Made by a program: the position numbers and the translations under genes | Shown here: positions 1-11,242 of the stretch, piece by piece | How the letters are laid out: the number at the start of each line of letters is the position of its first letter | How positions within the stretch are numbered: position 1 is the first letter of the stretch | Origin: Cycas panzhihuaensis | Lineage: Eukaryota > Cycadophyta | Direction: 5' to 3' | DNA: 64,000 nt | Assembly (NCBI GenBank): GCA_023213395.1 | Contig: CM041465.1 | Span: forward strand, 239,017,741 to 239,081,740 | Notes under the pieces: generated by a model | What the model was told of the DNA's origin: nothing | Databases searched by the model: none | What the model saw: the letters and a program-made list of their open reading frames with translations, nothing else

Positions 1-2337
1 GTGTGTTGCATCTTCCCAAGGTAATGAGAAGGCAATGGACTAGAAGGGCAGTAAACTAATGTATAGGCAAACACAAAAAGGGAGGTGCGATGAGGGTAAC
101 TCAAATGCAATGTAAACAATCTAACTACGTTATGCTATACTAGCTAAAGTAAGAAACAATGTAAAAATAAGTGCACTTTTCTTTTTCCCCTTTTTAATCT
201 TTTATAAGTTCCTAACTATACAAGTAGATGTATAAAAGGCAACAATGTAAAAGGGATATGTAGGGAACAAGGAGAATACCTGGATCTGGTGCCTGAATGG
301 AGTGTTGCTCATCCCTTTAAGTCTCGCTCATTTCTCTCCGTTCATCGTGCATGTAATGCTGATCAATGGTAGTTGCTGGAAGTAATGGAAGAGGGGCTTA
401 CTTACCTCCCCTTAAGCATGAAAAAGCAAATAAACGGAAAAGAAATGAAAGCGTAAAATAGTAAGAAATGCACCACATGTAGAACTAACCCGCAATGGGT
501 TTGTTCCATGTACCACTCCACTAACACGAGATCCTATAAAGAAGTTAGGAGAATATCTTTCTCTCAGAAGAGGAGCCATAAAATATACCAAAGATATGTA
601 CTAAAATCAAATAGAATATAAATCTACACTAAGCATCAATATGTAACAAAGTAAAATGGCGATATGCAATAAAGACTTCCACCACCATACACCATAAATA
701 CACCCAAAAGGGAAAAGAGTATAGCCTCGGGATGGCTAACCCACCCACGAAAGACCTCCACGGAACTCGGGAAGGAGAAACGAGTTGACAACAAGGTCGT
801 AAAGTAATAAACAATAATAAAGGAGGGAGCAACGGAAAGGTTTGGGGCTTAGGTAGGGCCCAATACTAACAGATGGGGTTTCAGGAAATGGTGTGGTAAC
901 AGGTTGCCTGCGCTAACTTGAACACCACAACTAGATTCCCTAAACTCCCTTAACCCATTTCCTAAGAAAGCACTAATGACAGATAGGAAGAGGATAAGGG
1001 ACGGAACCCTTGGGGAGAAGGGCAGGAAAAGGGGACGGAACCCCGCCTACCTCCCTCAAATCCTCTTATGTTGCCCCTTTGCAACGGCCAACCAAGAAAG
1101 GGTTGAAAGGGATGGTTTAAAGCAAATAGTGGGGATTCAAAAGAAAATGGGAATAGCACCAATCTAGTACAATAACATAAAAACTAGACAAACTAGAATT
1201 TCATTCATCAACACACAAAAGAAATAAGAACAAAACGAATTACAAGTGGGAATAAAGAATACCTTGTTAGAAGAGAATCAAACATGAGCTTTGCTGTTAG
1301 GAAATAGTAGCAATAACTAGTATATGAGGGCTGATAATGACAGGTGTTTGCAAGAGTGAAGTGAGGAAAAATCCTTGCAAACTTGGAGCCTTAGAAGTTA
1401 GCCCTTTGTAGAAGCTTTTTGGTGGAAGCTTCCTTTGGAACCTTGATTACTTGCAAAGAGGTATGAGGCTTGCTGTTGAGAGCTGTATGGGGCAGCAATG
1501 GCCCTACAAATCCAGCTAGTAGTAGTCCTTCTCTTCTGTGACAAGTTCCTGTGCATGTAGATTCTATCTTTCTCTGTGAGTTTTTAGTTGAAAAGTCTGA
1601 AAAATGGCTAAAAGATCCTAAGAATAGAGAGAAAAATCCCCTTTATCCCCCTGTTCACTATAGGTGAACGTTGGAGGTGTCAGGGTGACGCGAATTGATC
1701 GATGCCACATGGCAGTTCTGCAAAAAAAATGGAAACTGTAGCGTGGTTCTCTCTTTTTAAATTTCAAACAGTTGTACCGTAGTAAACTCTGCGATACCGC
1801 AACAAAGACCGTGGTACCGCTAAATTTACAGTGGTATCAAACTGGAAACAAAAAAAAAAAAGAGAAAAAGGAGTAGAAACATAAGGTTTTGAAGTAAAAA
1901 TTAAGACCAATAATAAGCTGGAGCAGTTGGGGGAATGCCCAAGTAATGGGCAAGTAACCAAAATAATGAAATGAGTCCCAACTAAGGATTAAATCAGGCT
2001 TAGGAGGGACTACAATGCGAGCAGCATGTTATAACGGGAGCAAACAAGACTGACTGAAACATCCTGGGAGACCATGGAGACAAAGTGGATGGCTGTGCAT
2101 CATACAGGGTGTAGCATTCGCTGAGGAATACCCCCGTTATGAGTCGTCATAGGCTGATGGTGTGCCGTAAGCACATGCAATATGATCAGGCAGAGAAGCA
2201 ATGCATGCAGGCAGGCATATATCAAGCAACCTATGCTAAATAATCTTAATCAAGTATGGGCAGGAAAAAGTAAGAATATATACCTGAACATACCTGCGTT
2301 GATGCATCTCGAGTCCATTCCCAGTAGCTGGGAAACA
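1..2337 (-). mobile_element. LTR of element F, truncated by the window edge
   Basis: The sequence from the left edge to 2337 is related to the two LTRs of element N (for example the block around 20-45 matches the one near 15210-15230), not to the A/B LTR. On the minus strand its 5' tip is TGTTTCCCAGCTACTGGG, the standard tip of LTRs in this window, and it ends in ...CA on the plus strand at 2337. Beyond it the internal sequence of element A begins abruptly with no polypurine tract. I therefore read it as the 5' LTR of an element inserted into A whose body lies left of the window; a solo LTR is the alternative. Open frames within it (for example 1764-1961 or 2236-2478) have no family signature. 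Confidence 0.7.
1771..1842. repeat. Palindromic GGTACCGC motif array in LTR F
   Basis: Several spaced copies of a GTACCG / GATACCGC / GGTACCGC / GGTATC motif alternate with TAAACT or TAAATTTAC. The same motif class occurs at the equivalent place in the other non-D LTRs and upstream of the antisense PMD genes. Confidence 0.7.
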
Positions 2338-2526
2338 ATGAAAAAATAGGCCCAAGGAAAAAGTGCAAAAATGAGGCACCATAAATACACCTGCGAGAAA
2401 GCACAAAAAGGGTGTTAAGAGAGCACAATGGGCGATAGGGCCAGAAGGCAAAGGCGCCGTGGAAACGGACGGCCTCAATGGTCGCTATGAGCTAAAAATG
2501 GAAGGAGTGCCCGTTGGGGCCCCCGC

Positions 2527-2535
2527 CTATATAAG
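2527..2535 (+). promoter_or_regulatory. TATA box upstream of antisense PMD gene (A)
   Basis: The string CTATATAAG follows a GC-rich stretch and points in the plus direction, towards the PMD gene. B has the same string at 26477-26485 and D has CTATATGTAG at 43743-43752 in matching surroundings. Conservation across families suggests a real core promoter; expression cannot be judged from sequence. Confidence 0.5.
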
Positions 2536-2950
2536 GAAATCAAATGGGAAAATGGATCTATTTTCACCGGCTCTCGTGAGAAACTAGAGCCATTCCCTTA
2601 CGCAGTGGAGCATCACCCAACTTTGAAGGCATGCAGGGAGAGATCAGACCGTTAGATCAAAGAGCGAAGAGAGCTAGCAGGATCGTCAGGACGAGATGGC
2701 GACAGCGAGACTGGATCCAATGAGTGGATATTACTAAACCTGACCTATTTCATAGCTTTAATTTCATTGGTTTTTTGAAGTTTTTTATATGATTTTAGTG
2801 CCCCTTATGGGCAATCAAAGGCCTCTCGGAGTCTAAATCAGACCCAAAAAGAGGCGGGGACCTGGGCATTAGGCAGCCTTGGTCCCGTGGCTCCCACGGT
2901 CTACCGTAAGATTTTTTATTTTTACTGAAATCCCCTTTGTGGGGGTCACC

Positions 2951-3046
2951 ATTTGTACCGCGGTAAAGATCGCAGTGCCGTGATCATTACCACGGGGCCC
3001 GATCGCCGCGGGACCCGAGCTGAACTTAGCAGCATCACAAGTTCAC
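2951..3046. repeat. Palindromic motif array in PMD leader (A)
   Basis: GTACCGCGGTA, ATTACCACGGGG, GCCGCGGGACC and GCTGAACTTAGC lie within 96 bases just upstream of the PMD coding region. They match the GGTACCGC motif class of the LTRs. The copy in B (26913-27018) is better preserved. Confidence 0.65.
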
Positions 3047-3126
3047 CAGACGGGCGCGTAAAAGGCGAAAATAGGATAGGAGGGCCAAAAGAGCCTCAAA
3101 TCACAGACAGAGAGAGTTGAGAAAGG

Positions 3127-5056
3127 GTAAGGAGTGCTAATAACTGACATGAAGTTGATTTTGATCATTTTTTATGTGGACAGGCTATCATCACAGTGGA
3201 TAACCGTGAGAATGTAGGTATGGCTATGTTGAGTTATATGGAGATGGCGTCCCAGGAGGACAGGGAGATCCTGCAGAGGTGTAACCTATACAAGGCCTTA
3301 AAGACACCTCAATATGCATCAGATTAGAGGTTATTGGTCGACATCGTATCCCATTGGGATAGGAGGAGACATGTATTCCACCTACTTCAGGTAGGTGATG
3401 TGATGGTTACGCCGAGAGACATACGGTGGATACTAGGAGTACCGATGACTAGGAGGCTAGTGAGACTGGGGATGCTGCCTAGCACCGAGGCAACACACAG
3501 AGGGATAGCCTTATTCTTGACAGGAGTTGATAGGTGGGACCAGAGGGGAGCTCCCCTCCAGACCATGCTGATGTCCAGAGTTCCTCAGGTAAGGAAGCTG
3601 ATTATACTATGCATTTTGTTCTAGATTTCCTAGAAGCAGAACTATAGAGAGATACCAGGTGGATGGTTGGATGCAGTACGCTGCTACAAAGCTAGCGAGA
3701 GGATGGACTAGGCCACCCTGATAGCGGTGAACCTCGTCGCCCAACTAGACACTATCAAAATGATCAGTAGAGGAGGATTATCATATAGCACGCTACTACA
3801 GTGCTGGTTCTTTGATCATTTCACAGCAGTGGCACCAGCAGGGGGACCACACCCCATCATAGAGCAGGCCCCGATGGTCCACAAGTGGCAAATTCAGTTG
3901 AGAGGGATAGAGGACCAGGCCCATGTCCAACGATCAATGGAGGCGACATCGCTGGACCTCCTCACCCTACCAAACTACATAGCAGAGTCATACAGGACGG
4001 TGAGGTGGGACAGTGATGACAAGGCAGGCAGAGCAGGAGTGCTCGCAGATGATGACGATGGTGATGATGGTAATGATGGGGGAGATGGGGCTGGCCCATC
4101 ATGACCTACAGGGGAGGCAGGTCCTTCAGGGACATCAAGAGGAGCAGAGGATCCATTCAAAGCTGCCAGAGAAGAGGCAGGCCCATCAGGAGCACCAGAT
4201 GAGAGTAGGGGACCAATGACTAGGGCCCGCAAGCTACAGATTGTCAGGGGATCTGGAGGGACCAGAGTTGAGCCAGTCCCTGCGAGGAGGGAGGCCCAGG
4301 CAGAGGAGGTGCCCAAGGATGAGGCACCTACAGCTGGCGAAGAGCTAAGAGGGGAGGATGCCATACAACCAGAGGAGCTAGCGGCTGCAACAGGTGAGAC
4401 CTAACCTTTTCCTGAGTTGTTTGACATCCAGATAGATATTTGATGTGATTTGATCATGGTATATGGTGAGATATATACTGATACATGGCATGTTATATTG
4501 GCAGTTGTAGCAGAGATCCGGAGACTAGAAGAGGCTATGGTGAGGGAGATATTCCCTCAGGTGTATGCATAGGGGAAACTGCCCATCCAGGCAGGGGATG
4601 TGCCTAGAGCGGCAGGCACCCACGCGAAGGCATTTGCCCCGTTAGTGAGGATGAGAGACATTTGGGCTGCAGAGTCCCAGGAGCATATGACATTCCGAGG
4701 ATAGCTGCAGCAAGAGCGGGATGAGGCGAGGAGCGAGAGGGATGAGCTACCGGATGGGTCCAAGCCCTAGAGGCACATGGCAGAGTAGGTGGAGATGAAG
4801 AGAGCAGGGTCCAGATAGCGGTGCTAGAGGAGCACCTCAGAGTGATGGAGGAGGGACTCCGAGGAGAGAGGGATTGTATCCAGGCCCGATACAATCAGCT
4901 GGTGGCTCAGATGGCGTCAAGGTTGAGCTAGAGCAGGACATATACCCACACAATGGCGATGATCACGAGACGAGGGGAGCGAGGCAGGCAGCTCACGGAG
5001 GCCCAAGAGGAGCCTCAGAGGGATGTGGTCCCCAAGAGAGGGATCACACAGACTAG
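3127..5056 (+). pseudogene. Antisense plant mobile domain (PMD) gene, element A copy, decayed
   Basis: Plus-strand gene opposite in sense to gag-pol. After a candidate 57-base intron (3127-3183, GTAAGG...GACAG, with CTAATAAC as possible branch site) reading starts near ATG 3220. The domain core at 3334-3624 contains VGDVMVTPRDI and WILGVP, matching the PMD pattern of a hydrophobic/LP-G-MTVT-L-D-V stretch followed by LG(L/V)P. A stop just before the core (near 3325) and a TAG at 3622-3624 interrupt it. Reading resumes at 3727-4104 (LDTIKMISRGGLSYSTLLQCW) and ends in an acidic DDDDGDDG run. A second candidate intron is 4394-4504 (111 bases, CAG/GTGAGA...TTGGCAG). The last exon, to 5056, has coiled-coil-like QERDEAR repeats but several stops. 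PMD proteins in plants include MAIN/MAIL factors linked to transposon silencing; the role here is unknown. Confidence 0.7.
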
Positions 5057-5634
5057 GAGATTGTACCCCAAGAGCAGTGCAGCAGTAGAGTAGGAGATGT
5101 ACATATTGACTTTGACAGGGGAGAGCACATGCCTCCAGGGGGTCATATATAGGATCATATAATTATACCCCCCTTGTAAGGACACCGACTTCCCATATGT
5201 ATGATGTAACATATGATTTTTATTGTATATATATACGGGGTAATTCGAACCCCATTTTGGGTACGAAATACTGTGCATATATCATGTGTGGATGACATAT
5301 ATATTTATTTTGTATATTGTAAATGTTAAGTTGTGAATATTTTATTGTATGATGTATACATTCCCTTCTATGTATGGCTATATATCTAACAGGAACACAC
5401 ATACCCATCATGAGTGGAGACGATAGAGAGATGTGAAGTTAGAGGATAGAGCAGCATACACGTCTACGGAAGAGCATAGCGGAATATACGAAGGAAACGG
5501 TAGGCAGGAGAGAGGAGCGACGATACTCCAAAGTGTTGTCCTAGTTGGGGAATGCCCAAGCAAGAAGACAACAGTTCCTGAGAGGATACAGGAACACAGG
5601 TTCTGCGGAAACAACTAGAAAGAAGAAGAAGAAT
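5057..5634. other. Noncoding stretch between PMD gene and post-integrase hairpin (A)
   Basis: AT-rich sequence with TATATATA runs near 5225 and 5300. It is shared with B (29063-29608) and, in part, with N (about 10530-10900). I see no protein family signature; short open frames here are not conserved in frame between copies. Confidence 0.6.
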
Positions 5635-5706
5635 CCACCTTAAATTGCCATTCTACTCATGGTTAGGGAGAATGGGGACAACTTAAGGTGGTAGTTTAGG
5701 CTCATT
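5635..5706. repeat. Imperfect hairpin plus TAGTTTAGGCTCATT motif after integrase (A)
   Basis: Arms at 5635-5654 (CCACCTTAAATTGCCATTCT) and 5669-5691 (ending CTTAAGGTGG) can pair around a 14-base loop with a 3-base bulge. The motif GTAGTTTAGGCTCATT (5691-5706) follows directly. B has the same arrangement at 29609-29680, and N has four tandem copies at 10910-11242. It lies just past the integrase stop on the minus strand. Confidence 0.7.
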
Positions 5707-5736
5707 TTAGAGTAAGGTGAAGGGATCGCTGAAAGA

Positions 5737-6870
5737 TCATACGTAAAACTTTTTAAGGAATCTCTCGTTAACGACTTTCTCAAATTTAAGCCCTTCTAGG
5801 GTGGCTATCCTATAGGCACCATTACCAAGGGATTCGATAATGATGAAAGGACCAACCCATCGGGGTTTGAACTTGGTCAAACGATCATGGAGATACTCGA
5901 GCTTGAGGACGTGGTCCCTGGGGAACAAAGGACGAGAATGAAGATGTTTATCGTAGGTCCTTTGTGAGCGAGATTTGGATGCCAGGTTAGCCTAGTAAGC
6001 AGCTAAGCGCCTCTCATCCAAAGCCTCAAGGTCCAGAAGGTGAGCCTGACAGATCGACTCTTCGTCGATGAGACCTCAAAGGGAGACTCATAAGGAAGGA
6101 ATCTGCACCTCCAGCAGGAGTACTGCCTTGGTACCGTAAACCAGGGAGAATGAGATCATTCCCATGGCAGAACGGGTAGAGGTGCGGTAAGCCCACAAAG
6201 TGGAGGGCAGCTCAAGGTGCCAATCCTTTTGGGATTGAGCAATGGTTTTCTTAAGAATGTTGATCAGAGTCTTATTGAAAGACTCCACTTGGCCATTTAC
6301 CTGAGGGTAGTAAGGAGAAGAAGTTTTGTAAGAAATTTTAAACTTCTCACAAAGCTCATCCATTTCCTTATTATAGAATGGGGTTCTATTGTCAGTGATT
6401 AGGATGGCTGGAATCCTAAAACAACAAATGATGTGCTAGTAAATGAATGTGGCTATCGTTTTACTAGGGGTAGTGATCAAGTGGATGGCCTCTGCCCATT
6501 TAATGAAATACTCTATGGCAGTCAAGATAAACTTATGCTGTGATGACGAAGGCAGGGAGATAGCCCCGATGAGGCCTAGTCCCTACTGAGCAAAAGGCCA
6601 TGGTAAAACTATAGGATGCAGGGCCTTGGAAGGAACATGGGAGATGTTGGTGTGTTCCTAACATCGCCGACATCTCAGAGCAAAGGCATGAGCATCCTTG
6701 AAAAGGGATGGCCAGAAATAGCCCATGCGGCGATCCTTCGAGCCATGATCGCCCCCAAAGTGACCTCCACAAATACCGTGGTGGCATTCATGAAGTACTT
6801 GGCCAGCTTCATCAGTAGTGACGTAGCAGAGGAGGATCCCATCGAAGGACCTCTTATACAATACCTCGTC
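5737..6870 (-). pseudogene. Integrase (element A), broken
   Basis: Inserts element cDNA into host DNA. The N-terminal HHCC zinc region is seen at 6861-6658 (ECHHGICGGHF ... RCRRC). The end of the catalytic core lies at 6363-6088, with PYYPQVNGQVESFNKT holding the last acidic residue, followed by the WAYRTSTRSA stretch. A C-terminal segment at 5928-5737 has KPRWVGPFIIIESLGNGAY. Frame changes separate these segments, so no full-length integrase can be read. The middle of the core, with the first two aspartates, is better seen in B. The end at 5737 is the natural stop before the hairpin. Confidence 0.85.
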
Positions 6871-7673
6871 TATGAGGACGTATTGCCTGGTAGAAGTTCG
6901 GATGTGAGATCTAACTTTACTACTGGCATCGGGGCGGTATTTCTACTGTGTAAGATACCGTACTATATCACCATACCACTCATTGTCGATGAGTGGATGG
7001 GGAGAGACCCCCTGAATCGTCAGGATAGACTCATCAGGGAGAGAGTCATCAACAGGGGCACCAAAGGAGTTAGGGATAGGGGCATCCGTGAGTTGCTCGG
7101 CTACTACCATTCCCTTCTTTGATTTCTGGTTAACAATATGGAGGTCAAATTCTTGAAGTAGGATGGCCCACCGACTGGCCCTACCTGTCAAATCCAAACG
7201 AGTGAGCAAGTATCGCAAGGGTTCGGATTGAATGATCACCTTGGTGGTGTTGCCAAGTAAGTAGTGTCTAAACTTCCTGATCGCATGGACTAAGGAGAGA
7301 CACTCCTTCTTGACAGGAGAATAGTTAAGTTCAACAGCCACGAGGGTACAACTGATGAAATATATAGCTCTCACGGTTCTTGAGTTATCATCTTGAGCTA
7401 ACATAACGCCCAAGGACTCATCAATCACCAAGGTGTATAGGATGAAGGGTCCGTCAAATCGAGGAGGCACTAGTATAGGAGCGGAAGTAAGGGCTTCCTT
7501 GAGTCCTTCGAAGGCCTTTTAGGTCTTGTCAGACCAGGCAAAAGGAGCTCCCTTCTTCAATAGGTTCGTGAGGGGTTTAGCGCTCACAGCAAAGTCTATT
7601 AAGAAGCGCCTGGGAAAACCAAGCCTTCCTAGAAATGACTTAATCTGTCATTGAGTTCTAAGCGGTAACATGT
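6871..7673 (-). pseudogene. RNase H and reverse transcriptase connection (element A)
   Basis: The open stretch 7470-6943 is a Ty3-type RNase H: FDGPFILYTLVIDESLG, then AIYFISCTLV, YSPVKKECLSLVHA and RKFRHYLLGN, ending in RWAILLQEFDLHIV and VVAEQLTDAPIP. The typical Tat order would place a second RNase H between this domain and integrase, but only about 60 residues separate them. Sequence up to 7673 is the reverse transcriptase connection (the AKPLTNLLKKG equivalent), cut by the insertion of element N. Confidence 0.85.
7669..7673. repeat. Left target site duplication CATGT of element N
   Basis: CATGT immediately precedes the TG tip of N. The identical CATGT follows its CA end at 17499-17503. 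Joined across N, A matches B without gap at 31646-31652. Confidence 0.95.
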
Positions 7674-10183
7674 TGAAACGCTCTCCGCGGGAATGCGATC
7701 CTACGTCTAGCAAAGAGATACAAAACACAACACAGACTGGGCTAGACAGCGAGGATCTCACCGCGGTCGTCCCGCGGCCGAGCGCTGCACGGATCGCAAG
7801 GTGCCCGGTTGCTTCCTGTAGCCGCAGTAAGACGAGGCCTTCCTACCTTCTGATGGCCGGAAGGAAAAGGAACTCACAAGGCGCTTATCAAGGTAATGAG
7901 AAGGCAACGAGAGGGCAACAAACTCAACGTGCAACGGGCGTGAAGTAAGGCATGGGTTGGGAAATACAACGTAAATGGGTCTTCTCTCTCACGTAATGCA
8001 ATGTAAAAGAAACTGCATGTAAAAGTAAACGTAAAATAAAGACTATTTCCTTTTCTTTATATTCCCTTCCCTTTACCTATTAAGCATGTATAAAAGGCAA
8101 GAACGATAAAAAGGAAAAACAAAGGAAACGCGAGGAATACCCGGATCCCAAGGTTGAGGATGAAGTGCGATCCTCTCTCTGGCCAAGGCCCTTTCCTCTC
8201 TCCTCCACACATGCAACGTCGACCGGAGGCGACGAAGGGGGTACACTTACCTCCCCAAAAGCATGCAAGGACTAAATGAAATAAAGGAAATGAAAGCAAA
8301 GCTCAACTAAAAAAGGAAGAGAAAATACCATATGGGGGGCCGACCAAGAATCTAAGTTGATCTCGCGCAATGATTCCTCCAACGCAATCCCGCAAACAAT
8401 CCCAACAAACGCCTTCCTCCTGGAGAGAGGCTACGAAGCACAACAAGATATATGTGTATATGGAAAATGAAATCAACTACGCTAGAAAATGTAGTTAAGC
8501 ATCAACATGTAACGAAAATGAAACAAGGCCGCTGATAAATATGCGACCGTCAGACACCATAAAACGCACTAAATGGGATTGAGTGTAGCCCTGGATGGCT
8601 AACTCACCCACGAGAGGTCTCCACGGGTATAGGGAAAACAAAGGCTAGCATGCAACAAGGTGAGTCATGTAGTAACAAATTTCCTACACCAAGAGGGAAA
8701 CTCAACCCATTCTCCAAGGCTTCCCTAGTCTGCTTCCTAAGAAAGCACGGTGCTAAAGGGAGAGAGGATAAGGGACTGAACCCTTGGGGAGAAGGACTGC
8801 AATGGGGACTAACCCCGCCTATCTCCCTCAAATCCTCGTGGAAACCCTTTATGCCGGCTTAGCTTAGGAAATGGCGAAGGAGGAAGCTAAGAGGAAGAGG
8901 ATGGGTTTCAAGGAAATGCAAGAAAATGCACCCAATCTAGGGCAACACTAGAGTAAGCCACAACTAGGTAAGGTTACTTGCATCAAGTGACAAAGGAGAT
9001 CCCAAAGGAAGTTCACGCAAAAGAGGGGGAAGAGCTTGCAAATAGAACAACAAAAAGCAAGGAAAAATGCACCAATAAGAGACAAGAAATACCTTGAATG
9101 AAGGAGAGCATGCATGCATGCACTTGGCCGCTTGGAGCAGCAGCACAAGCAGTGTCTAAGGCTGGTTTTTAGTGTCCTTTGCAGTAGAATGGAAGGAGGA
9201 AGTCTGCAAGATGGGAGCTAGAAGTTGTCCTTTGGAGTAGTCTTTCTTGTGAAGAAATGCTTTGGATCTTTGAGTGTTTGTAAGAGAAGGTGAAGCTTGT
9301 GGTGGAGAGACGTAGGGGGCAGCAATGGCCCTGCCACTCCAGCTGGTAGTAGCCCACTTCACTTCTCAATCACCGTGCATGAAAATCCTTAGTTTCGTGG
9401 TTTTCCTTTGTCTTTGGTAGAGAGTTTTGCGTGGAAGTCTAGAAAAGTGAAGTGAAGAATGAGGCAAATGAATGAAAAGAGGTTTTATGCCTTGGCATAG
9501 CAAGTGAACGCTGGGGCCTTGGGCGCCCAATCGCGCCGAGCCACGCCAGCTCACGAAAAAACGCGCCATCGTCAAGGTGGTTTCTTTTTCTTTAATTTAT
9601 CAGTCAGATCACGGCAAACTGCGGCATCAGCTAGTTTACCGCCAGACACACCGGTACCAACAAGAACTTTGTGGTACCGCTTAAGTTTGCAGCAGACAAA
9701 CAAATTTGAAAAAGAGAAAAAGCAACCTAAAAGTCATAAAAATCACTTTTAAGGTAAGAACAAGGGTCGAACATGAATTAAATCAACTGGGAAGGCCTGT
9801 GCAAAGGCAAGTACCCAAATGGTGCAAAGAGCCCTAACTAAGGGTTAAACCAAAGCTTAGGAAGGGTTTGCAACATAAGTGGCACGTGGCAATAAGGACA
9901 AACAGTCGTAAACATCTCGAAGACCATGGAGACATCGTGAGTGGTCAGACGCCATACGGGTGTCGTGATCCGCTATGGATGCCCCCGCCGTGAGTCGCCA
10001 TAGCTAAGAGGTGCCGTTAGGCACATGCATTATGAACAAGCAGACGAGCAATGCGCGCAGGCAGGCATATGTCAATCAAATTACTCCAAATTACCTTAGC
10101 AATCATAAGTAAGAAAAGTAAGAACATATACCGCACAAACCTCAGGTCGACAAGGCCCCGAGTCCATTCCCGATACCGGAACA
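7674..10183 (-). mobile_element. 3' LTR of element N
   Basis: About 2510 bases, matching 14998-17498 over the full length. The 5' tip on the minus strand is at 10183 and the 3' end at 7674. The terminal hairpin here is damaged relative to the other copy. A motif array lies at 9611-9693. Open frames in it (for example 8604-8831 or 9366-9575) are accidental; they are not conserved in the other LTR families. Confidence 0.9.
9611..9693. repeat. Palindromic motif array in N 3' LTR
   Basis: GCGGCATC, TTTACCGCC, CCGGTACC and GTGGTACCGCTTAAGTTTGC lie in one 83-base block. The same block is at 16923-17003 in the 5' LTR. Confidence 0.65.
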
Positions 10184-10909
10184 TCGCTTTGGCGCAGAGC
10201 CTCACCGCCGTAAGCGTAATGTGATGGCGAATGTCGACAATCAAGAAACATGAGTAGCACATGCATATATATAAAGAAAAGCAATAAAGAGCAAAGACGT
10301 GGACCAAGGGCATAGGCAAGTGTCGTGGGCGAACGCTGCGGACAAGGGAGACAGAGACGAGGACAACGTAGGGCCGCCACGCTGCCCAGGCATCGACCAA
10401 ATCAAGTGAGCAATACAACAGATGCCCCCATTGCCAAGGTGCAACGTGAAGTAAGAGGGCATCCAAGAAAGAGAGCAAGCATATCTAACCAACAAAGAAC
10501 CTGAGATTGGGCACGGGCTTGCTGACAAGCCTCCACATGAAATGGTGTGTATCATGTATGATAGAGGTAGCATGTATGATTTATTTCGTAAATGAGTATT
10601 TTGTATGTTGTAAATATGTTGTAAATATTTGGTTGTAATATGCATGTGTTTCCTTCCTGTATGGCCATACGCCTAACAGGCACACACAACCACCGTGAAA
10701 CCGAGGTGCTCGAGAGGTGTGAGGTTAGAGGATAGGGCGACATGCACGCCACTGTGGGAGCATAGCGAATATGCGAAGGAAACAACAAGCACCAAGGGGA
10801 GTAACGATACTCCCTAGGCCGCCCCTAGTTGGGGATGCCCAAGTAGGAGGACAAAGGTTCCCAAGAGCGCACGGAACGCGGTTCCGCATGAGGAACCGGA
10901 AGAAGAAAC
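10184..10909. other. 3' untranslated interior of N
   Basis: Sequence from 10184 to about 10520 resembles the region just inside the B 3' LTR (25121-25440). At about 10530 it jumps to sequence matching the far side of the PMD gene in A (5275-5620). The jump marks an internal deletion of the second RNase H and PMD gene. No clear polypurine tract remains at 10184. Confidence 0.65.
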
Positions 10910-11242
10910 AAGGATCCATCTTAAATTGTCATTCAACCCGTGGTTGGGAAAATGGGAACAATTCAAAATGGTAGTTTAGGCTCGCCGAGCAAGGATCCAT
11001 CTTAAATTGCCATTCAACCCGTGGTTGGGAAAAATGGGAACAATTCAAAATGGTAGTTTAGGCTCGCTTTGAGCAAGGATCCATCTTAAATTGCCATTCA
11101 ACCCGTGGTTGAGAAAAATGGGAACAATTCAAAATGGTAGTTTAGGCTCGCTTTGAGCAAGGATCCATCTTAAATTGCCATTCAACCCATGGTTGGGAAG
11201 AATGGGGACAATTCAAAATGGTAGTTTAGGCTCGTTTCGGAG
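10910..11242. repeat. Four tandem copies of an ~84-bp hairpin unit in N
   Basis: Units at 10910-10990, 10991-11074, 11075-11158 and 11159-11242, each starting AAGGATCCATCTTAAATTG and ending with GGTAGTTTAGGCTCG. Each unit is the post-integrase hairpin-plus-motif that is single-copy in A and B. The last unit is slightly more diverged and closer to the A/B form. Confidence 0.9.

Noticed and set aside
1-2337. Reading LTR F as the 3' LTR of element A
   Set aside because: It belongs to the N-related LTR family, not the A/B family. The junction lacks a PPT, and B has a further 1.2 kb, including the second RNase H, between this point and its LTR.
3589-3624. 36-base GTAAGG...TTCTAG stretch in the PMD gene as an intron
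   Set aside because: Far shorter than usual plant introns. It sits where D has a 66-base candidate, so it may be a shrunken or wrongly bounded intron; not claimed as such.
4028-4085. GATGATGATGG simple repeat as a microsatellite of interest
   Set aside because: Encodes the acidic Asp/Gly run of the PMD protein and is shared in part with B.
3975-4364. 129-codon minus-strand frame rich in Ser/Pro/Ala
   Set aside because: Reverse shadow of the acidic, GAT-rich end of the PMD gene on the plus strand.
10017-10645. Overlapping minus-strand frames of up to 153 codons
   Set aside because: They span the N LTR end and its 3' untranslated interior; no conserved counterpart in A, B or D.
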